Part shown: piece by piece, positions 36,359 to 44,468 of the stretch
Layout of the letters: each line of letters starts with the position of its first letter
Position numbering within the stretch: the stretch's first letter is position 1
NCBI GenBank assembly: GCA_000437595.1
Contig: FR899884.1
Span: 1-48,008 of the forward strand
Direction of reading: 5' to 3'
DNA length: 48,008 nucleotides
Origin: Faecalibacterium sp. CAG:74
Lineage (GTDB): Bacteria; Bacillota; Clostridia; Christensenellales; Aristaeellaceae
The notes under the pieces: generated by a model
Database searches by the model: none
The model's input: the letters and a program-made list of their open reading frames with translations, nothing else
What the model was told of the DNA's origin: nothing
Made by a program: the position numbers and the translations under genes

Positions 36359-39300
36359 ATGACCACCGTCGAAATCTGGGGCGCACGCGCCGGGCAGACG
36401 CAGTCCCGCCTGTTTGAAGAAATCCGCCAATGCCGTGAAGCTGGTCAGCGCGTCCTGCTGCTCGTGCCGGAGCAGTACACGCTGCAAGCCGAGCGGGAAC
36501 TGGTGGAGCAGCTGAATTTGCCGGGGCTGCTGGATTTGGATGTACTGTCGCCGCGCAGGCTGGGGCGGCGCATCCGGGAGAGCGCTGGCCATTCGCCCAA
36601 AGCCGCGCTGGACGAAAGCGGGCGACGGATGGCACTGGCGCAGGCGCTTTCCCTGAAGCAGGAGGAACTGCACTATTATCGCCGCGTCGCGCTGTCACCC
36701 GGGCTGCCGGAGAAGCTGTCCACGCTGCTGATGGACTTCCAGCGCACGGGGCTGTCAAGCGAAGAATTTGCCGCCTATGCGGAGGAGCTGCCATCCGGCG
36801 CACTGAAGGCAAAGGCGCATGATTTGCTGCTGCTTTGGCAGACGTATGACGTGCTGATTGCCGAGCGCTTTCAGGATGAGTCGACGCAGCAGTTTGAGCT
36901 GGTGGAACGGCTGCCGGAAAGCGGGCTGATGCGCGATGCCGCCGTGTTTGTCTACCAGTTTGACATGCTGCCAACGCCGCTGTGCGTCCTGCTGGCGACC
37001 GCTGCGCCGGAATGCACCCGCATGGTCGTTGCGTTCACGATGGACAAGGACACTGCAAGCGACGGGCACGTTTTCACCTCCCAGCGCAGGAGTGCGGCGG
37101 AGCTGACCGGATGGCTGCGTCAGCGCGGCATTCCCGTGCAGTGGAAGTGGCTGCCAAGCGAACCCGATGAGCGCGACGAAGCCCTCCGCCACCTCGAAGC
37201 GCACCTGTTCGCCCGTGACGGCGCGGTGTACCCCGGCGATGCGTCCGCCCTGACGCTCCATGCCGCCGCAAACCCGTATGCCGAAGCCGCTTTCGCCGCG
37301 CAGACGCTGCAAAGCTGGCACGAGCGCGGCATTCCGTGGCAGTATATGGCGGTCGCGCTGGCGGATGCGCAGAGTATGGCCGGCATCCTCGCCGTCACGC
37401 TGCAAAGCGCGGGGATTCCCTGCTATCAGGCGCGGAAGGACAGTGCGGCGCGGCACGGCTTGAGTCGGATGCTCGTCGGCGCACTGCGTTGCATCTCCGG
37501 CGGATTTCTCCGCGCGGATGTGCTGCAAGTGGCGAAAAGCGGCTTTTCTTCCCTGACCCGCGACGAAGCCGATTCGCTGGAGAACTACGCCATCACGCAC
37601 GGCATCAACCGCGGCAAGTGGCTGCGTCCGTTCCCTTATGGCGACGACGCGGCGGATATGGACGAACTGCGTGTCCGGCTGATTTCGCCTGTGGAGGCCC
37701 TTCGGGATGCGCTCCGCCGCGCAAAAACAGCGGGGGATTCCGTCGAGGCAATTTTCCGCTTCTTGGAGGATACCAATGCGTATGACCGCCTGATGGCGCG
37801 CGAGGAAGCGCTGCTTTCGCGCGGGATGGCGGCGGAAGCAACGCAGAATCGGCAGGTATGGACAATCCTGATGACGCTGCTTGATCAGCTGTACGCGCTG
37901 CTGAGCACGCAAAAGGCAAATCAGCGGGATTTGGCACGGTTCGTGGAATCAGGTTTGACAGGCGCGTCGATTTCGTCCCTGCCGCCGCAGCCGGACACGG
38001 TGATGATCGGCGAAGCGGGGCATTTGATGACCGGGCGGATTGATGCGCTGCTCGTCATGGGGATGCAGGACGGCGCGCTGGGCAGTACGGCGGATTCGCT
38101 CCTGTCCGAGACGGAGCGGCGCACGCTGTGCGACTTGGCGCAGCGCGCGATTGGTCTTACGCAGCAGGAGACGTGCGCCCTGCGGCAGTCGGACTTCTAC
38201 CGTACACTATCCCTCCCCCGGCGCTTTCTGACCGTCACCTGTTCGCAGGGCGGGCAGGACGGCACGGCGTTTCGTCCGGCGGGGCTGCTGGAGGACATGA
38301 CGCAGCTGTTCCCACATATGGTGGTATCCGGCGGCGTGCTGGCAAACGACGTCGCACCGCTCTCCCCCGCCATGGCGCTGGATGCACTGCCGCACCACCT
38401 GCGGCAAGCTGTCGACACAGACACGCCGCTTTCGGAGCAATGGGCGAACGTCCTGCGCTGGCTGTATTTCGACCCGGAGTGGCACAGCCGCTGTCAGGCC
38501 GTGCTGGATGCGCTGAACCGCCACGGCACGGCGATTTTCCTCTCCCGCGACCACACGCGGCGGCTCTTCACGCAGGATAAGGTGTCCATCAGCCGCTTGG
38601 AGGGCTTCGCGCAGTGCCCGTATCGGCACTTTGTGAACTACGGCTTGAAGCCCGTCATCCGCCGCGAGTACGAGTTCGACCCGGCGGATGTGGGCGATTT
38701 CTACCATGCCGCGATGGAGGGGTACGCCGCCCTTGCGCTGAAGGAGCCGGATTTTCCGGATTTGCCGGACGAAAAAATCCACGCGCTGATGGATACGGTG
38801 CTGCTGCCGCTGACGACCGCGTGGGCGGATGGTCCGCTGAATGAAACGCCCTCCCTGCGCCTGCAGGGCGAGAAGTACCGCCGAACGGTGCACCGCGCCG
38901 CGTGGATGTTCACGCATCACGCGCAGCACAGCCGCTTCCGCACCGTCGGCGAGGAAGTTGTGTTTGGCGAGGAGGACGGGCTGCCCCCGGTGGTGCTGAC
39001 GCTGCATGATGGACGGAAAATCGCCCTGCGCGGCAAAATCGACCGCATCGACCGCTGGGAGGGCGACGAGGGCGTGTATCTGCTCGTATCCGACTACAAG
39101 AGCAGCCACCGCGACATTGACCCGACGCGCCTATGGTACGGGCTTCAATTGCAGCTGCTGCTGTATCTGCAAGCCGCGTGCGAGGGGCTGGACGGCAATC
39201 CGGCGGGCGCATTCTACTTCACGATTCAAGACCCGATGGTAGATACGGCGGATGTAAAGGAATCCGCGGAAAAGGCGATTGCGAAAAAGCTGCACCTGAA

Positions 39301-39691
39301 AGGCATTGTGCTGGCGGATGTGGACGTGGTGGAAGCGCTGGATTCCAATCCGGGATATTCGTTCACGAAAATCTTTAATGCGGATAGCAGCGTCGCTTCC
39401 TCGTCTGATGGCTACACGTCGGAGGAAATGGCGGCACTGCTTGCCCACGCCAAGCAGATGGCGGCGAAGCTGGCCGACCGCATCCGCAGCGGCGAAATCA
39501 CCCCGTCCCCCGCCGTCATCAGAGACTGGAACGCCTGCCAGTGGTGCGACTGCGCCGGAGTCTGCAAGCTCGATACGTCCATCCCCGGTCATGAAAAACG
39601 TGAACTTCCGCCGCTGAAGAAGCAGGATTTATTGACCCTCATGGCGAATGATACAGATGCACCCGGCAGCGAGGAGGACACGTCACCGTAA
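36359..39691 (+). CDS. addB: AddB, subunit B of the AddAB helicase-nuclease
   Basis: 1110 aa. Start at 36359 with AAGGGGG upstream. AddAB processes double-strand DNA ends for recombination repair. The N-terminus fits AddB (VLLLVPEQYTLQAERELVEQ, then LDVLSPRRLGRRI). The C-terminal nuclease shows LLVSDYKSS and YGLQLQLLLYLQA. Fe-S cluster ligands are the Cys in FAQCPYRHF and the late group CQWCDCAGVC. Odd: the Walker A region reads GARAGQTQSRL, where AddB proteins usually have GRSGSGKT-like sequence, so the ATP-binding Lys is missing. Odd also: addA does not follow, although the pair is normally adjacent. Confidence 0.93.
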   Translation: MTTVEIWGARAGQTQSRLFEEIRQCREAGQRVLLLVPEQYTLQAERELVEQLNLPGLLDLDVLSPRRLGRRIRESAGHSPKAALDESGRRMALAQALSLKQEELHYYRRVALSPGLPEKLSTLLMDFQRTGLSSEEFAAYAEELPSGALKAKAHDLLLLWQTYDVLIAERFQDESTQQFELVERLPESGLMRDAAVFVYQFDMLPTPLCVLLATAAPECTRMVVAFTMDKDTASDGHVFTSQRRSAAELTGWLRQRGIPVQWKWLPSEPDERDEALRHLEAHLFARDGAVYPGDASALTLHAAANPYAEAAFAAQTLQSWHERGIPWQYMAVALADAQSMAGILAVTLQSAGIPCYQARKDSAARHGLSRMLVGALRCISGGFLRADVLQVAKSGFSSLTRDEADSLENYAITHGINRGKWLRPFPYGDDAADMDELRVRLISPVEALRDALRRAKTAGDSVEAIFRFLEDTNAYDRLMAREEALLSRGMAAEATQNRQVWTILMTLLDQLYALLSTQKANQRDLARFVESGLTGASISSLPPQPDTVMIGEAGHLMTGRIDALLVMGMQDGALGSTADSLLSETERRTLCDLAQRAIGLTQQETCALRQSDFYRTLSLPRRFLTVTCSQGGQDGTAFRPAGLLEDMTQLFPHMVVSGGVLANDVAPLSPAMALDALPHHLRQAVDTDTPLSEQWANVLRWLYFDPEWHSRCQAVLDALNRHGTAIFLSRDHTRRLFTQDKVSISRLEGFAQCPYRHFVNYGLKPVIRREYEFDPADVGDFYHAAMEGYAALALKEPDFPDLPDEKIHALMDTVLLPLTTAWADGPLNETPSLRLQGEKYRRTVHRAAWMFTHHAQHSRFRTVGEEVVFGEEDGLPPVVLTLHDGRKIALRGKIDRIDRWEGDEGVYLLVSDYKSSHRDIDPTRLWYGLQLQLLLYLQAACEGLDGNPAGAFYFTIQDPMVDTADVKESAEKAIAKKLHLKGIVLADVDVVEALDSNPGYSFTKIFNADSSVASSSDGYTSEEMAALLAHAKQMAAKLADRIRSGEITPSPAVIRDWNACQWCDCAGVCKLDTSIPGHEKRELPPLKKQDLLTLMANDTDAPGSEEDTSP

Positions 39692-39706
39692 AAGCGGTGA
39701 ATTTTT
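39683..39706 (+). terminator. Terminator overlapping the addB stop codon
   Basis: TCACCG (39683-39688) pairs with CGGTGA (39695-39700), followed by ATTTTTC. The stop TAA (39689-39691) lies in the loop, so translation and folding compete. It is consistent with addA not being co-transcribed. Confidence 0.6.
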
Positions 39707-39738
39707 CTCCCGAACACAAAGGAATTTCATCAGAGGCA

Positions 39739-39767
39739 TTGCATCCGGGCGCAAAATGGTTTATAAT
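39739..39767 (+). promoter_or_regulatory. Promoter of the small P-loop gene
   Basis: TTGCAT (39739-39744), 17 bases, TATAAT (39762-39767), 40 bases before the ATG at 39807. Confidence 0.75.
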
Positions 39768-39806
39768 AGAGATACGAAACTCTCACTCACAAGGAGGCGT
39801 TTACCC

Positions 39807-40217
39807 ATGATTCAGATTATCGCAGGCAAGAAGGGCTCCGGCAAGACCAAGCGGCTGATTGACATGACCAACAACGCGGTCAAGACCAGCTCCGGCAACG
39901 TCGTTTTCCTCGACAAGAACGACAGCTATATGTACGAAGTGGACCGTGCGGTTCGTTTCGTCAACGTCGAAGAGTACAGCGTTTCCAGCGCGGAAATGTT
40001 CCTCGGCTTCCTCGGCGGTATGCTCGCCAGCAACTACGACGTCAAGACCGTCTTCATCGACGCGTTCCTCAAGCTGATCAAGATTGACCTCGCCGACGCG
40101 AAGTGGTTCTTCGACAGCCTCGAAAAGTACGCGCAGAAGCATGATGTGACGTTCGTGCTGTCCGTCAGCGCCGATCCCGAAGCGCTGCCCGACTTCTGCA
40201 AGGGCTACATCATCTAA
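39807..40217 (+). CDS. Small P-loop NTPase-like protein
   Basis: 136 aa. Walker A AGKKGSGKTKRLID at residues 5-18, then VVFLDKNDSYMYEVD and VKTVFIDAFLKLI as the likely Walker B strand. Ends in FCKGYII. No further domain. Proteins of this type are often loosely annotated as PilT-related, but the length and lack of other motifs do not support a pilus role. Strong AAGGAGG and its own promoter and terminator show it is a single-gene unit, probably well expressed. Cellular role unknown. Confidence 0.8.
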   Translation: MIQIIAGKKGSGKTKRLIDMTNNAVKTSSGNVVFLDKNDSYMYEVDRAVRFVNVEEYSVSSAEMFLGFLGGMLASNYDVKTVFIDAFLKLIKIDLADAKWFFDSLEKYAQKHDVTFVLSVSADPEALPDFCKGYII

Positions 40218-40233
40218 TTGGAACAGCCCACGA

Positions 40234-40266
40234 GGGCGGCGGAGCATGTAAGCCGCCGCCCTTTTG
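40234..40266 (+). terminator. Terminator of the P-loop gene
   Basis: GGGCGGCGG (40234-40242) pairs perfectly with CCGCCGCCC (40253-40261), followed by TTTTGG. Confidence 0.8.
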
Positions 40267-40288
40267 GTATTTTGCGCGAAGGGGTCAA

Positions 40289-40346
40289 GGGGGCGAGCGC
40301 AGACTTCGCCTGTTTTCATTGCCCCCCTGTCGCTCCCACAGGAGCG
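40289..40346. repeat. Hairpin element C3
   Basis: GGGGGC (40289-40294) pairs with GCCCCC (40321-40326) around an arm that is nearly the reverse complement of the arm in C1. A second hairpin GCTCC-CACA-GGAGC follows. It is part of the 256-bp gap between the P-loop gene and thrC. Confidence 0.5.
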
Positions 40347-40370
40347 CCCCCCTGCAACATTATTACCTAT

Positions 40371-40429
40371 TATAATGGTAGGAAACCCAGCAACCGCAAG
40401 CAGAAACTTGGCAAGAACCCCTTCTTGCC
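40371..40429 (+). promoter_or_regulatory. thrC -10 element and leader hairpin
   Basis: TATAAT (40371-40376) has no good -35 at the right distance. The short leader contains a perfect hairpin, GGCAAGAA-CCCC-TTCTTGCC (40410-40429), 44 bases before the thrC ATG and without a T run, so it is not a terminator. A control role on thrC is possible but unproven. Confidence 0.4.
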
Positions 40430-40473
40430 CTCAACCCAGCAGGCATCGCCCTGCGGATAGGAGCGTGATTTCC

Positions 40474-41973
40474 ATGTCATTCATTTCCACCCGCGGCGGC
40501 GCCTGCGTCACGGCATCCCAAGCCATCCTGCGCGGTCTTGCGCCCGATGGCGGTCTGTATGTCCCGGCGGTGTTCCCGCAGATGACGCTGGCGGACATTG
40601 CCGCGCTGACCAAGCTTGACTACCGCGCCCGCGCGCTGACCATCCTCCGTGGTTATCTTGATGATTTCAATGCGCAGGAACTGGCAGACGCAATTGCCAG
40701 CGCCTATGAAGCCGCCAAGTTCGATGACGCCGCGATTGCGCCCACGAAGAAGCTCGACAGCAATACCCATGTGCTGGAACTCTTCCACGGACCGACGCTC
40801 GCGTTTAAGGATATGGCGCTGCAGCTGCTGCCGCACCTGACGACGCTCTCCGCCAAGAAGAACGGCGAAAACCGCGAAGTGGCAATCCTCGTCGCAACCA
40901 GCGGCGACACGGGCAAGGCGGCACTCGAAGGCTTCAAGGACGTGCCGGGAACATCCTGCACCGTCTTTTACCCGACCGACGGCGTCAGCGACGTGCAGAA
41001 GCTGCAAATGACCACCACGGGCGGCGAAAACACGCACGTCATCGCCCTGAACGGCAATTTCGACGATGCGCAGTCCGGCGTGAAGGCGCTGTTCTCCTCC
41101 GAGGATTTCCACCAGCAGGTGAACGCGCGCGGCAAGGTGCTTTCTTCCGCCAACTCGATTAACTTCGGCCGCCTCGTGCCGCAGATTGTCTATTATTTCT
41201 CCGCCTATGCCGATTTACTGAACGCGGGCGCGATTGCGCTGGGCGACGAGGTGAATTTCGTCGTGCCGACGGGCAATTTCGGCAATATCCTCGCGGGCTA
41301 CTACGCACGGAGCATGGGGCTGCCGGTCAAGAAGCTCATCTGCGCCTCCAACCGCAACAACGTGCTGACGGATTTCTTCCTTGGCGGCGTTTACGACACG
41401 CGCCGGCAGTTCTTCAAGACGACCTCCCCCTCGATGGATATCCTGATTTCCTCGAATTTGGAGCGTCTGCTGTTTGAATGCGCCGACCGCGACGGCGCGC
41501 TGATTGCACGCTGGATGCAGCAGCTGCGCACGAGCCAGTCCTACGCCGTTGGTCAGCAGCGGCAGGAGTGGCTGCTGAGCGTCTTTGCCGCCGGGTACGC
41601 TGATGACCGCGACTGCGCGGAGGAAATCGCCCGCGTGTTCGAGCAGCATCACTACCTGATGGACACGCACACTGCCGTTGCGAGCCGCGTTCTGCGCCAG
41701 TACCGCGAGACGTCGGGCGATTTGACCCCGACGGTCATCGTGTCCACCGCCAGCCCCTACAAGTTCGCCGCCGATGTGCTGACTGCCGTCGCCGGAAAGA
41801 ACGCCGTCGCCGGACTGGATGCATTCGCCTGCTCGGATGAATTGGAAGCGCGTTCGGGGATGCCCGTGCCGCAGCAGGTGAAGGCACTGCGTTCCCTGCC
41901 GATTCGCCACACGGCGCACTGCGAGAAGGGCGGCATGGCGCAGGCGGTGCTGGACGCTTTCGGCGGAAAGTAA
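40474..41973 (+). CDS. thrC: Threonine synthase
   Basis: 499 aa. PLP enzyme converting O-phosphohomoserine to threonine and phosphate, the last step of threonine synthesis. The start at 40474 (MSFISTRGG) has ATAGGAG upstream; the frame extends further through a repeat and is rejected there. Visible: N-terminal LAPDGGLYVPA, PLP-binding Lys112 in LAFKDMALQ, phosphate-binding SGDTGKAAL, SSANSINFGRLVPQ and PTGNFGNILAGYYA. Length fits the longer class found in Clostridia. Next gene follows after 30 bp. Confidence 0.95.
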   Translation: MSFISTRGGACVTASQAILRGLAPDGGLYVPAVFPQMTLADIAALTKLDYRARALTILRGYLDDFNAQELADAIASAYEAAKFDDAAIAPTKKLDSNTHVLELFHGPTLAFKDMALQLLPHLTTLSAKKNGENREVAILVATSGDTGKAALEGFKDVPGTSCTVFYPTDGVSDVQKLQMTTTGGENTHVIALNGNFDDAQSGVKALFSSEDFHQQVNARGKVLSSANSINFGRLVPQIVYYFSAYADLLNAGAIALGDEVNFVVPTGNFGNILAGYYARSMGLPVKKLICASNRNNVLTDFFLGGVYDTRRQFFKTTSPSMDILISSNLERLLFECADRDGALIARWMQQLRTSQSYAVGQQRQEWLLSVFAAGYADDRDCAEEIARVFEQHHYLMDTHTAVASRVLRQYRETSGDLTPTVIVSTASPYKFAADVLTAVAGKNAVAGLDAFACSDELEARSGMPVPQQVKALRSLPIRHTAHCEKGGMAQAVLDAFGGK

Positions 41974-42003
41974 ATCCCCAGTGGAAAATTGGAAGGGACT
42001 AAT

Positions 42004-42552
42004 ATGAACAACACGGACATGCTTTTTGTCCAGAAGAAGCTCAATGATTTGGTCGGCTGCACCCTCATCAACCTCTCCCGCACGGCGGATTTGCTTTGCC
42101 TGTCGTTTGCGCCGCGCGCGCTGACGACCGAGGTGCAGGAGGAACAATCCCTGCACTTGCAATGCTACTATCGTCTGGTGCAGGATGGGCGGGTTTCCTT
42201 GGCGCGAAGTGACTATTTCCAGCCGTCGGAAGCCATGTGGGATTTGTGGCGCAAGCAGGGGTTGGAGGAGGATGTCATTCCGGATGACTACCGCTGTGAC
42301 GAGTTGGGCGCGAACCGGCTTGATGACCGCATTGTGGAGCTGAACGACGTGCTGACGGGCATTGAAAACCGCTTCATCGTCCGCACGGTGATGGTGGATT
42401 CTATCGGGGATGTGACGCTGTGCTTTGACAACGGCGCGGTGTGGAGCATTCTGGTAGACACCTCCGGGGGCGAGGAATGCTGGCGGTATCTGCCCGCGAA
42501 CGAAGAGCAGCCGCAGCTGGTGCTGTACTCGGATGGCATTGAGTGCGAATAA
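42004..42552 (+). CDS. Conserved-looking hypothetical protein downstream of thrC
   Basis: 182 aa, acidic, cytosolic, no signal or membrane segment. ATG at 42004 with GGAAGGG 7 bases upstream, preferred over a TTG at 41989. The sequence (MLFVQKKLNDLVGCTLINLS; VELNDVLTGIENRFIVRTVM; DVTLCFDNGAVWSILVDTSG) alternates strands in a small beta-rich fold. Family not recognised. Likely co-transcribed with thrC. Confidence 0.65.
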   Translation: MNNTDMLFVQKKLNDLVGCTLINLSRTADLLCLSFAPRALTTEVQEEQSLHLQCYYRLVQDGRVSLARSDYFQPSEAMWDLWRKQGLEEDVIPDDYRCDELGANRLDDRIVELNDVLTGIENRFIVRTVMVDSIGDVTLCFDNGAVWSILVDTSGGEECWRYLPANEEQPQLVLYSDGIECE

Positions 42553-42660
42553 GCGCTTCGGTTGCAAAGCGCAGGGGAAATGCGTTTTTCGTGCATCCGG
42601 CAAATCGCTTTTTCATGCTTGTTTTTTATGGAGCAGGGGGAATCGCGCCTGCGGGCGCGA

Positions 42661-42687
42661 CCAAAGGGCTTTCCGATCGCCCTTTGG
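42661..42687. repeat. Hairpin element C4
   Basis: CCAAAGGGC and GCCCTTTGG, the same element as C2 in inverse orientation. The shared stretch includes GCGACCAAAGGGC, TTTCCGATC and GCCCTTTGGAA, then CCTTCGG. It sits downstream of the thrC operon. Confidence 0.65.
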
Positions 42688-42735
42688 AACCCTTCGGTGT
42701 GCGCACCTTCGGAGTTGACTTTTTCCGCAAAAATT

Positions 42736-42768
42736 GACCCGCTTGTCGTGCTGGACAGGCGGGTTTCT
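42736..42768. terminator. Bidirectional terminator between thrC operon and holin gene
   Basis: ACCCGCTTGTC pairs with GACAGGCGGGT around GTGCTG. T-rich on the right (TTTCTTC) and A-rich on the left (AAAAATT), so it works for both convergent units. Confidence 0.7.
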
Positions 42769-42774
42769 TCATTA

Positions 42775-42810
42775 ATATTGCTTACTCACGCCATATTGCT
42801 TACTCACGCC
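42775..42810. repeat. 18-bp perfect tandem duplication
   Basis: ATATTGCTTACTCACGCC occurs twice head to tail (42775-42792, 42793-42810), covering the stop codon of the holin-like gene. The stop is in the right copy, so translation ends before the left one. A recent slippage product. Confidence 0.7.
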
Positions 42811-43016
42811 GCGTCGGTTTTCTGCTTTTGCTTATACTGCGCGGTGGTAATTCCCAGAATCACACCGAGAAACGTATCCACCGCGGTAATAGTGCCGACG
42901 ACCTGCTCACCGTATGGCAGGCGCCAGATGCTCGCCAGCGCAAAATACAGCGTCCCCATCGCAGGCAGCAGCAGCTGCGCCATCCATTTCAGCACGTTAT
43001 ACGTCTTGTCACACAT
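42804..43016 (-). CDS. Small phage-holin-like membrane protein
   Basis: 70 aa. The ATG at 43016 (MCDKTYNVLKWM) is preferred over 43022 because GGGGAGG then stands at the normal 8-base distance. Two hydrophobic spans (MAQLLLPAMGTLYFALASIW; VVGTITAVDTFLGVILGITT) joined by RLPYGEQ and a basic tail (QYKQKQKTD) match the small holins of Firmicutes phages. No other phage gene lies nearby, so it is either a relic or a domesticated membrane protein. Confidence 0.7.
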   Translation of the reverse strand: MCDKTYNVLKWMAQLLLPAMGTLYFALASIWRLPYGEQVVGTITAVDTFLGVILGITTAQYKQKQKTDAA

Positions 43017-43086
43017 GCGCATTCCTCCCCTCCATCGCAGTCTATGCGGAAATTCGCCGCTTGTGCAGATTTTTTTTGCAGAAGGC

Positions 43087-43115
43087 TTGACAGAACGGGA
43101 TTGTCCTGCTATAAT
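43087..43115 (+). promoter_or_regulatory. Promoter of rplJ-rplL
   Basis: TTGACA (43087-43092), 17 bases, TATAAT (43110-43115): a perfect consensus, as expected for a ribosomal protein operon. Confidence 0.9.
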
Positions 43116-43139
43116 AAACAAGGTTTTGAAGAAACCTGT

Positions 43140-43265
43140 GCCGTAGACAGCCGGTATCCGCAAGGATGTAAAGGAGTTCGCTCCGCCTGCCGAGGTGTGA
43201 AGGATATAGCATGAAATTTGCTCATCCCTTGCACCTGTTGCAAGGGTTTTCTTTTACTCCCAAAC
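43140..43265 (+). ncRNA. Ribosomal protein L10 leader
   Basis: The stretch GTAGACAGCCGG... through GCCTGCCGAGGTGTGAAGGA fits the L10 leader of Firmicutes, an mRNA structure bound by L10(L12)4 to repress its own operon. It is followed by an intrinsic hairpin (CCCTTGCA 43226-43233, TGCAAGGG 43239-43246, then TTTTCTTTT), an attenuator. In addition TTGCACCT (43229-43236) is complementary to AGGTGCAA (43274-43281), which holds part of the rplJ ribosome site. Confidence 0.85.
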
Positions 43266-43284
43266 CGTTAAGGAGGTGCAAGAA

Positions 43285-43797
43285 ATGAGCAAGGTGCATG
43301 AGGTGAAGCCGGAGAAGGTGGCAGCTGTTGCTGACATCGTCGAAAAGCTGAAGAATGCCCAGTCTGTGGTGATTTGCAGCTACAGCGGACTGACTGTGGA
43401 GCAGGTGACTGAAATCCGCAAGCAGTGCCGTGAGAATGACGCCGCGTACTGCGTCCTGAAGAACCGTCTGGTTCTGCGCGCGCTGAATGAGGTGGGCATT
43501 ACCGGTCTTGACGATCTGCTCAACGGCCCGAACGCTTTCGTGTTCTCCATGAAGGACGCTGTGTCCGGCCCGAAGATCATCAACGACTACATCGAAAAGA
43601 ACAAGCTGGAGAGCCTGAAGATCACCGGCGGCGTGCTGGGTACGGAAACCCTCGACGTGGCTGCTGTGAAGCATCTGGCGACCCTGCCCAGCCGCGAAGT
43701 GCTGCTGGCAAAGCTGCTTGGCTGCATGACCAACACCGTGGCGTCCTTCGTCCGCGTGGTGGATGCAATCCGCAAGCAGAAGAATGGCGAGGAATAA
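43285..43797 (+). CDS. rplJ: 50S ribosomal protein L10
   Basis: 170 aa. Forms the base of the ribosomal stalk that carries L7/L12 and recruits GTPase factors. Typical opening (VAAVADIVEKLKNAQSVVIC, then YSGLTVEQVTEIRKQCR) and VLKNRLVLRALNE. The start at 43285 has AAGGAGGT 8 bases upstream. Normal length for the family. Controlled by the L10 leader in front. Confidence 0.97.
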   Translation: MSKVHEVKPEKVAAVADIVEKLKNAQSVVICSYSGLTVEQVTEIRKQCRENDAAYCVLKNRLVLRALNEVGITGLDDLLNGPNAFVFSMKDAVSGPKIINDYIEKNKLESLKITGGVLGTETLDVAAVKHLATLPSREVLLAKLLGCMTNTVASFVRVVDAIRKQKNGEE

Positions 43798-43892
43798 TCC
43801 GCGCCGATGCCGCATGAGGCTTTACGCCCCTGCGGTCTGAACAACGACAAGTTTTCATTACGATATCAACCGATATAGGAGGCTGAATCAAC

Positions 43893-44276
43893 ATGACTCA
43901 TGAGGAGATCATTGCTGCCGTCGAGTCCATGACGGTGCTGGAACTGGCCGATCTGGTCAAGGCTATGGAAGAAAAGTTCGGCGTGTCCGCTGCTGCGACC
44001 GCTGTTGTTGCTGGCCCCGCTGCTGGCGCCGCTGCTCCCGCTGCGGAAGAAAAGACCGAGTTCGACGTGGTGCTGAAGTCCTTCGACGCCGCTGCGAAGC
44101 TGAAGGTTCTGAAGCTCGTCCGCGAAGTGTGCGGTCTGGGCCTGAAGGAAGCCAAGGACTTCGTCGAAGCCGTTGCGGCTGGCCCGAAGACCGTCAAGGA
44201 AGGCCTGTCCAAGGAAGACGCCGACAAGTTGGCTGCCCAGTTCAAGGAAGTCGGCGGCGAATGCGAAATCAAGTAA
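43893..44276 (+). CDS. rplL: 50S ribosomal protein L7/L12
   Basis: 127 aa. Stalk protein present in several copies per ribosome. N-terminal dimerisation helix ([20 protein letters not shown]), an Ala/Pro-rich hinge, and the C-terminal factor-binding domain ([36 protein letters not shown]). Lies 95 bp after rplJ in the same operon. TAGGAGG precedes the ATG. Confidence 0.98.
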   Translation: MTHEEIIAAVESMTVLELADLVKAMEEKFGVSAAATAVVAGPAAGAAAPAAEEKTEFDVVLKSFDAAAKLKVLKLVREVCGLGLKEAKDFVEAVAAGPKTVKEGLSKEDADKLAAQFKEVGGECEIK

Positions 44277-44322
44277 TTCTTCGGAATTACGTTTCGCCTT
44301 CTTGCAATCGTCAAGAAAAGCA

Positions 44323-44356
44323 AAGAGGTTGGATGCTTGCATCCAGCCTCTTTTTT
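44323..44356 (+). terminator. Terminator of the rplJ-rplL operon
   Basis: AGAGG-T-TGGATGC pairs with GCATCCA-G-CCTCT and runs into six T residues. Confidence 0.9.
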
Positions 44357-44387
44357 ATGCTATCGACACGCTTCGTCTCTGTTCCCC

Positions 44388-44416
44388 TTGACTTTTTTGC
44401 ATTCTTGCGGGATAAT
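44388..44416 (+). promoter_or_regulatory. Promoter of the GNAT gene
   Basis: TTGACT (44388-44393), 17 bases, GATAAT (44411-44416), about 50 bases before the start codon. Confidence 0.7.
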
Positions 44417-44468
44417 AAGGCAGGAAATTCGTCAATTCATCCGTTTTATTTGAAGGAGGTGCATGGCG

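Noticed and set aside
40264..40473. 70-codon upstream extension of threonine synthase
   Set aside because: Runs through hairpin element C3 and a -10 box; the ribosome site and family length favour ATG 40474.
41215..42603. 462-codon minus-strand open frame
   Set aside because: Antisense to thrC and the following gene; no ribosome site or motifs.
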